DNA of 64,000 nucleotides from Psychrobacter sp. APC 3426 (GTDB lineage: Bacteria; Pseudomonadota; Gammaproteobacteria; Pseudomonadales; Moraxellaceae): the NCBI RefSeq assembly GCF_030408035.1, contig NZ_JASDCF010000003.1:1-64000 (forward strand). The letters run 5' to 3'. A model generated the notes under the pieces. That model saw nothing but the letters and a program-made list of their open reading frames with translations, searched no databases and was not told the origin of the DNA. This document shows positions 36,542 through 47,436 of this stretch, one piece after another (within the stretch, counting starts at the first letter, position 1; the number at the start of each line of letters is the position of its first letter). A program made the position numbers and the translations under genes.

Positions 36542-38023
36542 TTAATTTTCAACCCTCTCCCAAAAGCTGTATTTTTTACCATGCTTTTGTATCAGTGCTC
36601 TAGTATAGGCTTGAGGCGTAATAAGGTCATTGTAACCTCTATTCATTTTACTGACTAAAAAATCTAACTGAAATAGCTTTTTATAATATCGCGCAGCGTG
36701 ACCATAGGCTTTGGTGCGAGCATTATCTAAAATATCGTCTAATAGACTGCGATAAATAATCACTTGGAGTAAATCTGTCTCGGCTGGCAACTCCTTTAAC
36801 AGCTGGGTCAGTGTTATGTAATGCAAATCGGTAAATTCAGTATGACGTTTAACGGCTATTTTGTTAGCAAAATCAACCTCGCCAAGCGCTAACAAAAGCG
36901 ATATTGCCGTCACTACCTCGTCTTGTTGAGCTGCTAACTCATAAGATTTTTTGCGCCAGTAAGCTTGCTGAGCAGGAGTAGCAATAGCCATAACAGCTTT
37001 TAGACGCCTCACAGAAGGTTGTAACTCAAACGCCTCTCCTAATACTTTTAATTGTGCTTCAATATCGTTTTGTTGTTCATATATTTGATTCAATAATTCC
37101 AAGCGCTTAAGCTTGTATTGTAAGTCGTCGCTTTGCCACTCATCCGTCAAGTGGCCTAAAGCTAAATTATAGGCTTCAGCGTCCATCAAAAACTCTATCA
37201 AATCAACTAAGTATCGTGGATGAAGCGGACGTTTAGGATGAATTTCACGATAAATAACCTCAAACAATCCCACATCGCCTAGTGCTTTTGCTACCTCTTC
37301 AAGCGCACTCTCGATCCTACTTTTTTCCTGACTGATGGTATAATCTACTTCATAATCCCGTTTCTTAAAGCCCTTAGTCGCTTCTTTATGATCTGCTTCC
37401 TTTATAAGTATTGTCTCATATTCTTGTTGATAGTCACTTATCAATCCACGTATTTCAGGCTCTGAAAACAACTGACCAATACCTGCTAGTAAGTTATCTT
37501 TGGTGCCATAGTCATTATCATCATCCATTGCTTTTACTTTCTCTAACCAAGCGTGGCTTAATATATCTTGTTCATCGACCGGCAATATCTGCTTTTCTTG
37601 CTGATAACAAGTAGCAGCAACCTTCAGCCAAGATGATGTAAGGCTTCGATATAGATCGCCAATCTCACCATATGAGTCATCAACGCGTTCTAAGCTAGAG
37701 TCGGTTGAGTCAATAAACAGCTCAAGCAAATCCAAGCATGCTTTTGGTCGCTCAGGGTAGAGACTCATCACATCATCAGCCAAATAATGTAGCTCAGTCA
37801 CAAAATCGCTGTATTCCCAGTAATCCAGAAACTTACGCCGCCTTCTAAGCCCTTTTAAGTTCGAAGTGAGTTTTTTGATAAGTTTAGGTTTGTCTGACTG
37901 TAGTAGCAGGCGTTCAATCTTTTTGTCTAGCAACTTATCCACTCCATACACGTCAGACACAAAATCAACCAAAGTGGCCTTTGGCAGTTGCGACAGACTT
38001 CTTTTTTGTGTGGTGTCTAACAT
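36542..38023 (-). CDS. Uncharacterised helical protein, DUF6880-like
   Basis: A 493-residue cytosolic protein without signal peptide or membrane segments. The pattern is nearly all-helical, with many Leu-rich amphipathic stretches resembling a TPR-type or ARM-type solenoid. The length and LVDFVSDVYGVD-type opening bring to mind the DUF6880 family, but this is recall, not a search result. AGGGAG is well placed before the ATG. gyrB lies upstream on the same strand but is separated by a terminator. Function unknown. Confidence 0.65.
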   Translation of the reverse strand: MLDTTQKRSLSQLPKATLVDFVSDVYGVDKLLDKKIERLLLQSDKPKLIKKLTSNLKGLRRRRKFLDYWEYSDFVTELHYLADDVMSLYPERPKACLDLLELFIDSTDSSLERVDDSYGEIGDLYRSLTSSWLKVAATCYQQEKQILPVDEQDILSHAWLEKVKAMDDDNDYGTKDNLLAGIGQLFSEPEIRGLISDYQQEYETILIKEADHKEATKGFKKRDYEVDYTISQEKSRIESALEEVAKALGDVGLFEVIYREIHPKRPLHPRYLVDLIEFLMDAEAYNLALGHLTDEWQSDDLQYKLKRLELLNQIYEQQNDIEAQLKVLGEAFELQPSVRRLKAVMAIATPAQQAYWRKKSYELAAQQDEVVTAISLLLALGEVDFANKIAVKRHTEFTDLHYITLTQLLKELPAETDLLQVIIYRSLLDDILDNARTKAYGHAARYYKKLFQLDFLVSKMNRGYNDLITPQAYTRALIQKHGKKYSFWERVEN

Positions 38024-38040
38024 CGTTACTCTCCCTGTTA

Positions 38041-38056
38041 TGTTTCACATGAAACA
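38041..38056. other. parS-like site, CACATG core
   Basis: TGTTTCACATGAAACA, all 16 bases of the consensus except one core base. It lies between the gyrB terminator and the start of the upstream-reading unknown gene. Confidence 0.65.
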
Positions 38057-38092
38057 AAAAAAAGCCACCTTGCTGACAAGATGACTTTAAAT
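38057..38092 (-). terminator. gyrB terminator
   Basis: Read on the minus strand, AAAGTCATCTTG and CAAGGTGGCTTT pair over 12 positions (two G-U) around a TCAG loop, and an eight-T run follows. It ends gyrB transcription. Confidence 0.85.
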
Positions 38093-38141
38093 ATTCACTG
38101 ATAACAGATTAAAACGCAACCTTTAAACTAAATATTAGAAG

Positions 38142-41274
<3,133 letters not shown>

Positions 41275-42504
41275 CTATTGGGTAGGAAAAATCTGACCTT
41301 GTTTCACATGAAACACACTGGGGTTTTTCCACAACTCTTTAACTAACGGTACGATATCATCCGTTAAACTGGTCATAAACACCTGACAAGGCAGTGTTGC
41401 TAAAGTGGATAATAGTATTTCTATCGCCGTGCTGTCTAGCTCGGCGGTAATATCATCAAGTAATACTACTGGAGTGGCTCTGGTACTACATTCACCAATA
41501 GATAAGTCAGCAGTCTGTTCAGCATTGAGCAGCAACGGCAGCTGCGATAAACGCAAGGCGGTTATTAATAGTTTTTTCTCACCGCGAGACAGTATGTTAG
41601 CCGCCTGCTCTTTTAATACTGTTTGTTTGGTATTAACTTCTACTTGTGACAGGTTATTTGAGTCCACAGTAGCACTTTTTGAATCGCTGCTGATAGCTGC
41701 TGCAAAATCACTGGAGCGCCAATGCACATGGATATCAGCACGGTGGTTACCAATCCGTGTATAACCCAGTTGCAAGTCTTGTTCTAATCGCTCGTTAAGC
41801 TGCACATCTAGCGCTACACTAGTATCATAACCAGCACTGTAGGTTAAGCTCAGTTGCTCAGCATAAGCAGGCAATAATTGCGCAATACTGTCAGCAAAAT
41901 AAGGCTGCCACTCCATAAATATTCGTTCGCGATAATGGTGAATAAGAGCCGCATGACTGCTTAGCCCCTTGTCCCATGAATGTAGCTCAGCAAGCTGCAC
42001 TTGTGTCAAATGCCGCGCCCTTTTTAACAAACTATTGCGCTGTTTTAATAGCCGTTGATAAGCAACCCATTGTGGGTGAAACCCCTGTTTCATGTGAAAC
42101 ACCAGCCAATCTAATAACTGGCGGCGACTGGCACTACCCTGCTCTAACATATCCATCGTAGAGGGGTCTATCAATAGCGTCGGCAGTTGCTCGGTTAAAA
42201 CACTTTGATTGTAAACAGTGGCTTGATTAAGACGCAACAGTGTTGTCGCATCAGCTTGCTTTTGAATGGCCAATGTACTGCTACCATTGAGTTTAGCATG
42301 TACAGTGGCAGATGTTTGATGGTGCTGTATATAGCGTTTTGGTTGATGATGGCGGAAGCTTTTTCCTCTTGATAACAAAAATATTGCTTCAAGTAGTGAT
42401 GTTTTGCCACTGCCATTGGCACCGATAACCACATTGCAAGCGGCAGACTGAAGATTAACTTGCGTCAGATTACGTAGATTAGATATTTGCAGACGTTCAA
42501 TCAT
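41275..42504 (-). CDS. recF: DNA replication and repair protein RecF
   Basis: SMC-like ATPase that loads RecA at gaps. The N-terminal Walker A is VIGANGSGKTSLLEAIFLLS near residues 26-45. The ABC signature lies near ILSRGEKKLLITALRL and the Walker B is PVVLLDDITAELD. The 409-residue length is slightly above the E. coli protein (357). A Ser/Asn-rich insert around residues 270-300 accounts for part of this. Two parS-like 16-mers lie in the gene and both are read in the frame giving FHVKQ or FHMKQ. It follows dnaN in the leftward dnaA-dnaN-recF order. Confidence 0.95.
   Translation of the reverse strand: MIERLQISNLRNLTQVNLQSAACNVVIGANGSGKTSLLEAIFLLSRGKSFRHHQPKRYIQHHQTSATVHAKLNGSSTLAIQKQADATTLLRLNQATVYNQSVLTEQLPTLLIDPSTMDMLEQGSASRRQLLDWLVFHMKQGFHPQWVAYQRLLKQRNSLLKRARHLTQVQLAELHSWDKGLSSHAALIHHYRERIFMEWQPYFADSIAQLLPAYAEQLSLTYSAGYDTSVALDVQLNERLEQDLQLGYTRIGNHRADIHVHWRSSDFAAAISSDSKSATVDSNNLSQVEVNTKQTVLKEQAANILSRGEKKLLITALRLSQLPLLLNAEQTADLSIGECSTRATPVVLLDDITAELDSTAIEILLSTLATLPCQVFMTSLTDDIVPLVKELWKNPSVFHVKQGQIFPTQ
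41300..41315. other. parS-like site in recF 3' end
   Basis: TGTTTCACATGAAACA in the last 15 codons of recF, read as part of VFHVKQGQ. Matches the consensus except for one core base. Confidence 0.65.
42086..42101. other. parS-like site inside recF
   Basis: TGTTTCATGTGAAACA, the reverse-complement form of the CACATG type, in the middle of recF and read as part of VFHMKQGF. Confidence 0.65.
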
Positions 42505-42629
42505 AATACCGATAGCCGCCTATAGAAACTGCCCGCAAAAAAGCAGGCAAAAGTCAATTTATATAAAAAACTTGTAAAAAAGCTGAAATAGCTAGGAAAA
42601 TAAAGTCGATAAACTTATATTTATAGAAC

Positions 42630-43805
42630 CTATATGCGCATTGGCATGATGACATATTGATGAAAGTCATCATTAAGCTGATTGACCAAGACAGAGGTAT
42701 TTGATTGGCTCATATGCATTTGTAAATCACCCTGAATCACACCCAATACATCTTGTAAGTAAGCCGCGTTAAATGACAGCTCCATAGGCTCACCCTGATA
42801 CTTCGCTTGAATCATCTCGACTGCTTCATCTTGTTCAGCGTTATTGGCACGGACTTCCACCATGCCGTCACTGGCAAAGTTGAACACGACGCCACGAGAC
42901 TTTTCATTACTCAAAATCGCTACGCGGCGTAGTACATCAGTCATCTTTTCTTGATTAAACAAGGCAAGCTTATCCGTGTTACTTGGCATAACGCGGCGAT
43001 AATCAGGGAACTTTCCATCAATCAGACGGGCAGTAAACGTCACCATCAAATCATCACTCACCTGCCCTGTACTGTCCACATCACCAAACGGTAGGCTAAC
43101 TTGCAAAAACTCACGGCCAAAACTAAGTGTGACTGGATTGTCTTTGTCACCAAGCATCTTACCTAACTCAGTGGCCAGACGCTCAAGCTCAATAACTGCT
43201 TTACGCGGCAAAATAGCCTGCATATTTAAGTCGCTACTAACGTCGATAACACTACGCGCTAACGCCAATCTATGCCCATCGGTCGCTACGGTCGTCAACT
43301 GTTGCTGTGAAACATCAAACAGCATACCTGTTAGATAATATCGTACGTCTTGGATAGCCATCGCAAACTGAGTCTTATGAATCAAATCAGTAAGACGGCT
43401 TCTACTGATGACTAAAGGTGTAATGTTTTCAGGATTACCCAAGCTTGGATAGTCCTCACTAGGCAGCGTCCCTAAAGTAAAACGGCTCTTGCCACTAGTC
43501 AGCAAGCAACGCTCATTTTCTTGAGTTGTCAGATTGACTTGTGCTTGCGCTGGTAGTGATTTACAGATGTCTTTTAATTTGGTTGCTGGTAAAGTGGTTG
43601 TTCCTGCTTCAACACAAGCACCAACAGGCAATTTCAATGTCGACGTCAGCTCCACCTCTAGATCAGAGGCCGTTAGAATAAGCGCTGAATCGGAAAGCTG
43701 CAGCTTGATATTACCCAAAATAACCATGTTATGGCGCTTATCAGCTGCTTTAGCGATCAAATTAATAGCTTTTAGTAACGACTCTCGATTAATCGATAAT
43801 TGCAT
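42630..43805 (-). CDS. dnaN: DNA polymerase III sliding clamp (beta)
   Basis: Processivity clamp of replication. The 391-residue product begins MQLSINRESLLKAINLIAKA and has the three clamp domains, with hallmarks SRLTDLIHKTQFAMAIQDVRYYLTGMLF around residue 135 and YVIMPMRI at the C-terminus. Residues near the end (PMRI) form the peptide-binding pocket in the family. It lies between dnaA and recF, with 264 bp separating it from the dnaA stop, so a promoter between them is likely. Confidence 0.97.
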   Translation of the reverse strand: MQLSINRESLLKAINLIAKAADKRHNMVILGNIKLQLSDSALILTASDLEVELTSTLKLPVGACVEAGTTTLPATKLKDICKSLPAQAQVNLTTQENERCLLTSGKSRFTLGTLPSEDYPSLGNPENITPLVISRSRLTDLIHKTQFAMAIQDVRYYLTGMLFDVSQQQLTTVATDGHRLALARSVIDVSSDLNMQAILPRKAVIELERLATELGKMLGDKDNPVTLSFGREFLQVSLPFGDVDSTGQVSDDLMVTFTARLIDGKFPDYRRVMPSNTDKLALFNQEKMTDVLRRVAILSNEKSRGVVFNFASDGMVEVRANNAEQDEAVEMIQAKYQGEPMELSFNAAYLQDVLGVIQGDLQMHMSQSNTSVLVNQLNDDFHQYVIMPMRI

Positions 43806-44069
43806 GCTTAGTTACTCTTATTTGAATGATAATTTTTGTATAAATTTAAAATATAGTTGATTCGGTTTAACACAAGTACAAGATAACCGAGTGCAGCTGA
43901 ATATGAATATTTCAAGCTGGGTCAACGCTGTAGCTCTATTTATAGTGAATTGCTATATTTGCTTAATAATACATTGTCTACTGACTATAATCCATTAGCC
44001 ATCTGTGCTTATACTTTGCAATATTATAAACCATATCAATTGTCTAAAACATACAAAGATAAAGAGACT

Positions 44070-45515
44070 CTAACCCGCTTGTAGCATCAGCGCTAGCGTC
44101 TTGTAGTCTTTATCAAATGCTGGATCTGCAGCTCTTAGCTCATTAACCTTATCACAAGCATGCATTACAGTCGTGTGATCACGCCCACCAAATGACTGGC
44201 CAATTTCAGGAAAACTATCACCTGTCAGCTCACGTGATAATGCCATTGCTATCTGGCGCGGCCTAGCAATGCTCCGTGTACGCTTACGTCCCATAATATC
44301 TTTGACAGTGACATCATAGTATTCGGCGACTATCTTACGGATATTGTCCATATTGACCGCCTGTACACGCATCGCGACGATGTCTTTTAGCGCGTATTGC
44401 ACCATCTCTAGAGTAATCTGCGCACCGGTTAAATTAGCATTCGCAAATACTTGGTTTAAAGCGCCTTCTAAACGTCTTACATTAGAAACGACATTTTGAG
44501 CAATGAATAATGCACACTCTTTAGGCAACGTCATGCCATACGATAATGCTTTTTTCTGTAAAATTTGCACACGAGTATCAATCTCAGGAGGATCAACCGC
44601 AACGGTTAGACCCCATGAGAAGCGCGATCTAAAGCGCTCATCAAACTCTGTCATTTGTGATGGATGACGATCTGACGCCAAGATCAATTGTTTATCACCA
44701 CTGGTAAAATCTGCAAACAACGTCAAAAACTCATTACTACTTTTGGTCTTTCCTGCTAATACATGAATATCATCTACAATTAATAAATCTACTTTTTTAA
44801 TTTTTTTCTTAAAATCTTCTATTTTATTATTTCTTAATGAATAAACTAATTGATTAATAAACTTTTCGGAAGTGAAATAATAAAAACTTTGATTATTTTT
44901 TAAATAGCGATGTGCTACAGAATGCATTAAATGCGTTTTTCCCAAACCAGAAGGTCCGTATATAAACAAAGGATTGTGCCGATTTTTTGATTGGCGTTTC
45001 CCAAGCTCATAACAGGCCTTATAAGCCAAATTATTAGACTTACCAGTAACGAAACTTTCAAAAGTAAAATCAGGGTTTAAGTAACTTAATGACTTAGCAT
45101 CAGCAGAGTCAACCAATTCTTGATGACGCGTATTGGCATCAATATCTGCTCGAGCAATATTATTATGTGTGGTTTGAAAGTCATAATCTGCAGGGGGAGG
45201 GGAGGGCTTCTCTTCTACAAATAATGATCCAGATTGCGACTGATTATTATCTTCTGGCTCACGCCCAGCATTGTCAACGCGTACGATAACATCTTCGATA
45301 CTGCCTTGGCTGTGCTTATTGACCAACTGTTGAATGTCTTGCAAATGATTTTTTTTGATGTAGGTTACAAAATAATCGTTAGGAGCAAGAATAATCAAGC
45401 TACTGGCTTCTTGATGAGCGGATAACGGTCTTAACCACATAGTGAATACGTTATCTTTAACGTGATAACGCAAGTCGTTTAGGCATTTATCCCAAATAGT
45501 TGCTGTGTCTATCAT
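44070..45515 (-). CDS. dnaA: Chromosomal replication initiator DnaA
   Basis: Initiator ATPase that binds DnaA boxes and opens oriC. The 481-residue product has an N-terminal helicase-interaction domain (IWDKCLNDLRYHV), a variable polar linker, the AAA+ domain with Walker A GPSGLGKTH and Walker B LLIVDDIHVLAG, and the C-terminal helix-turn-helix with the signature FGGRDHTTVMHACDKV. The frame extends to 45533; ATG at 45513-45515 gives the family-like MIDTATIWDKCL. The AAA+ part is encoded by an unusually AT-rich stretch (44761-44880). It reads away from oriC. Confidence 0.97.
   Translation of the reverse strand: MIDTATIWDKCLNDLRYHVKDNVFTMWLRPLSAHQEASSLIILAPNDYFVTYIKKNHLQDIQQLVNKHSQGSIEDVIVRVDNAGREPEDNNQSQSGSLFVEEKPSPPPADYDFQTTHNNIARADIDANTRHQELVDSADAKSLSYLNPDFTFESFVTGKSNNLAYKACYELGKRQSKNRHNPLFIYGPSGLGKTHLMHSVAHRYLKNNQSFYYFTSEKFINQLVYSLRNNKIEDFKKKIKKVDLLIVDDIHVLAGKTKSSNEFLTLFADFTSGDKQLILASDRHPSQMTEFDERFRSRFSWGLTVAVDPPEIDTRVQILQKKALSYGMTLPKECALFIAQNVVSNVRRLEGALNQVFANANLTGAQITLEMVQYALKDIVAMRVQAVNMDNIRKIVAEYYDVTVKDIMGRKRTRSIARPRQIAMALSRELTGDSFPEIGQSFGGRDHTTVMHACDKVNELRAADPAFDKDYKTLALMLQAG
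44761..44880. other. AT-rich patch within dnaA
   Basis: Only 20 of 120 bases are G or C, far below the rest of the gene. The encoded AAA+ residues stay conserved, so the bias is mainly in codon choice and Lys/Ile/Asn content. Confidence 0.8.
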
Positions 45516-45659
45516 GAAAAACACTAACCTCATAATCCAAAATAATAAAAATTCTTATCGTTAGAATCAGTAAATCCTTACCATAGAGCCACTGCTTATT
45601 CATCAAAGGCCTTATGACAACATTACTTAAAAAAGCACTTAAAAAACCCATATCAGGTA

Positions 45660-46060
45660 GGGGTCTAATCTAACATAAACGCCTGTGGATAACACCCTGT
45701 TTTTTGTGGATAAGACTGTGGATAGTTTTGTGGATAAACACAGTAACCAAGTTATCCATATTTGACCCACAGGTTATCCACAGCCTTACCCATAGTGTAA
45801 TATATTGATAAATAAAGAGTAATGATAGTTAACCACAGATAATATGGCTCCCAATAACAACAATACTTAAATAATATTAATAGTTAGTTATTATAGAGTT
45901 TGAAGAAAACTGTGGATAACTTTTTAAATCAGCTGTCAAATATGATATCTTCAGCAACTGGACTTAGGTTAAAACAAATCGTTTTATTGACGGGATACAA
46001 CTAAAAAATATACTTTCTCTGTGATAAAATTTACCCATACAAATACAGGCTAAATTAGTT
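45660..46060. other. Chromosomal origin of replication oriC
   Basis: DnaA boxes (TTATCCACA or its complement) are at 45684-45692, 45705-45713, 45729-45737, 45774-45782 and 45911-45919. Near matches are at 45717-45725 (TGTGGATAG) and 45752-45760 (TTATCCATA). The boxes at 45684-45737 are tightly packed. An AT-rich stretch at about 45865-45905 between the box cluster and the last box is the best candidate for the unwinding element. The location between dnaA and rpmH fits the common gammaproteobacterial (Pseudomonas-like) arrangement. Confidence 0.93.
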
Positions 46061-46062
46061 TA

Positions 46063-46091
46063 TTGACCAAGATACTATGCAATGGTATAAT
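46063..46091 (+). promoter_or_regulatory. rpmH sigma-70 promoter
   Basis: TTGACC at 46063-46068 and TATAAT at 46086-46091 are separated by 17 bp, near-consensus, 45 bp before the rpmH start. It lies beside oriC, so rpmH transcription starts at the origin boundary. Confidence 0.88.
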
Positions 46092-46135
46092 CCTCCGTTA
46101 TTACGAATTTAGTCCATTATTTTGATAGGTGAGTT

Positions 46136-46270
46136 ATGAAACGTACATTCCAACCAAGCGTGATCAAGCGTAAACGTACTCACGGTTTCCGTGCTCGTAT
46201 GGCAACTAAAAAAGGCCGTCAGGTCTTAGCTCGTCGCCGCGCTAAAGGACGTCATCGCCTTACTGTATAA
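46136..46270 (+). CDS. rpmH: 50S ribosomal protein L34
   Basis: A 44-residue, very basic ribosomal protein starting [18 protein letters not shown] and ending [12 protein letters not shown], the canonical L34 sequence and length. It binds 23S rRNA in the large subunit. It is first in the rightward rpmH-rnpA-yidD-yidC-mnmE order. A strong hairpin terminator lies between it and rnpA. AGGTGAG precedes the start codon. Confidence 0.98.
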   Translation: MKRTFQPSVIKRKRTHGFRARMATKKGRQVLARRRAKGRHRLTV

Positions 46271-46370
46271 TCAGTAGATTGCGATAAGCATGGCTTATAG
46301 TGCTTGTTGTGTCTCTATTATTTATAGATTGCGATAGTCAATCATCACAACTGACACTTAGCCATATATT

Positions 46371-46398
46371 AAAAGCGCCCACATCGGCGCTTTTTTTG
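46371..46398 (+). terminator. Terminator between rpmH and rnpA
   Basis: AAAAGCGCC and GGCGCTTTT pair over 9 bp around a CACATC loop and run into a continuous T-tract. It should give high rpmH expression with limited read-through into rnpA. Confidence 0.9.
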
Positions 46399-46472
46399 TC
46401 TCTATAGTTTGTTATTATCATCTTTTAATATCATTTCTACTATTATTACTTGCTCTTATACTAGGCCGTACT

Positions 46473-46844
46473 ATGTCCAATACTGTTTCAGAGACCCCTA
46501 ATGCTCGCTTCACAAAGGAGCAGCGCTTGCTTACGCCTGCAGCCTTCCGTGAGGTGTTTGATGCACCTGAGCGTAAGCTTCATCAAGGACATTTGATGGC
46601 ATTCGTGCGCTCCAATGCTCACAACCAAGCGCGAGTGGGTATGGCTATTACTAAACGCAAAGTGCCTACCGCTGTTATGCGAAATTTAATCAAGCGTCAA
46701 ATACGGGAGCAGTTCCGTGTTAAAGCCAATGTTTTAGAAAATAAAGATATTGTTTTTATTGTTAAAAAATCAATTAAAGATTTAAACAGTAAAGAGTTAA
46801 AAAATGAAATAATTAATATATTTAAAAAAATAGAAAAAAAATAA
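46473..46844 (+). CDS. rnpA: Ribonuclease P protein component
   Basis: Protein subunit of RNase P, which matures tRNA 5' ends with the rnpB RNA. The 123-residue basic protein has [13 protein letters not shown] near the N-terminus and the signature [28 protein letters not shown] around residues 55-82, which forms the RNR-type RNA-binding helix. The last 35 codons are extremely AT-rich and encode mainly Lys, Asn, Ile. It ends one base before yidD, so the two are translationally linked. A 202-bp gap with a terminator separates it from rpmH. Confidence 0.95.
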   Translation: MSNTVSETPNARFTKEQRLLTPAAFREVFDAPERKLHQGHLMAFVRSNAHNQARVGMAITKRKVPTAVMRNLIKRQIREQFRVKANVLENKDIVFIVKKSIKDLNSKELKNEIINIFKKIEKK

Positions 46845-46930
46845 AATGAATTTATTATTAATTAATATAAATAAATTTTTTTATAATTTTTTTTATAAGG
46901 TTATTATTTTTTATCAAAGAATAATAAGTC
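46735..46930. other. AT-rich patch across rnpA end and yidD start
   Basis: The stretch 46861-46920 has only 4 G or C in 60 bases. Flanking parts of both genes have ordinary composition. The encoded residues are Lys, Asn, Ile, Phe and Tyr. Confidence 0.85.
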
Positions 46931-47220
46931 CTATAATGCCTGCTCGTTGTCGGTATTATCCGACATGTTCAAATTATGGTAAACACGCTTTAGCATGGCA
47001 TGGTGTTTGGTCTGGTAGTTGGCTTTTATTAAAACGTATTGGAAGTTGTCATCCTTTGGGCGGACATGGCATTGATTTTGTGCCTTTACCTTTAGCCTCT
47101 TATTCTTATCAGTACTTACCTCCTATAGCGCTAGTTACCTTTAAGTCTCAAGGATTGTATGTTTATAGAGATACTAAGAGTTATGTGTTTCGTCTCAATC
47201 ATATGATGAAATTGATATAA
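46846..47220 (+). CDS. yidD: Membrane protein insertion efficiency factor YidD
   Basis: Small accessory factor that aids YidC-mediated insertion. The 124-residue protein has the family core [27 protein letters not shown] with three conserved cysteines, then [15 protein letters not shown]. The N-terminal 20 residues are hydrophobic and aromatic ([13 protein letters not shown]), an amphipathic membrane-surface helix in the family, here encoded by extremely AT-rich DNA. The C-terminal 40 residues (from PLASYSYQY) are longer than in short YidDs. It lies between rnpA and yidC. Confidence 0.93.
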   Translation: MNLLLININKFFYNFFYKVIIFYQRIISPIMPARCRYYPTCSNYGKHALAWHGVWSGSWLLLKRIGSCHPLGGHGIDFVPLPLASYSYQYLPPIALVTFKSQGLYVYRDTKSYVFRLNHMMKLI

Positions 47221-47270
47221 AATTCATTGTCGACTGATATTATGTGGATATCTATATAGTTACCCACAAG

Positions 47271-47279
47271 TTATCCACA
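47271..47279. other. DnaA box upstream of yidC
   Basis: A perfect TTATCCACA lies in the 216-bp gap between yidD and yidC, with a partial inverse match (TATGTGGATA at 47241-47250) nearby. It is outside the main oriC cluster and could bind DnaA at the yidC control region. Confidence 0.55.
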
Positions 47280-47436
47280 CTCTCGGTATCATTTAGAGTG
47301 GTTTTTTAGTAAAATGATGCACATTTTATGTGATTGACTGCTGATATTGCTGCGAAAGAAGCAGGTCAATATTGTGTGGTGGTCATGATACATGCCTGAT
47401 TTTTCATTCCCTAATTTTTTAATCTAGGAAAGGTTT

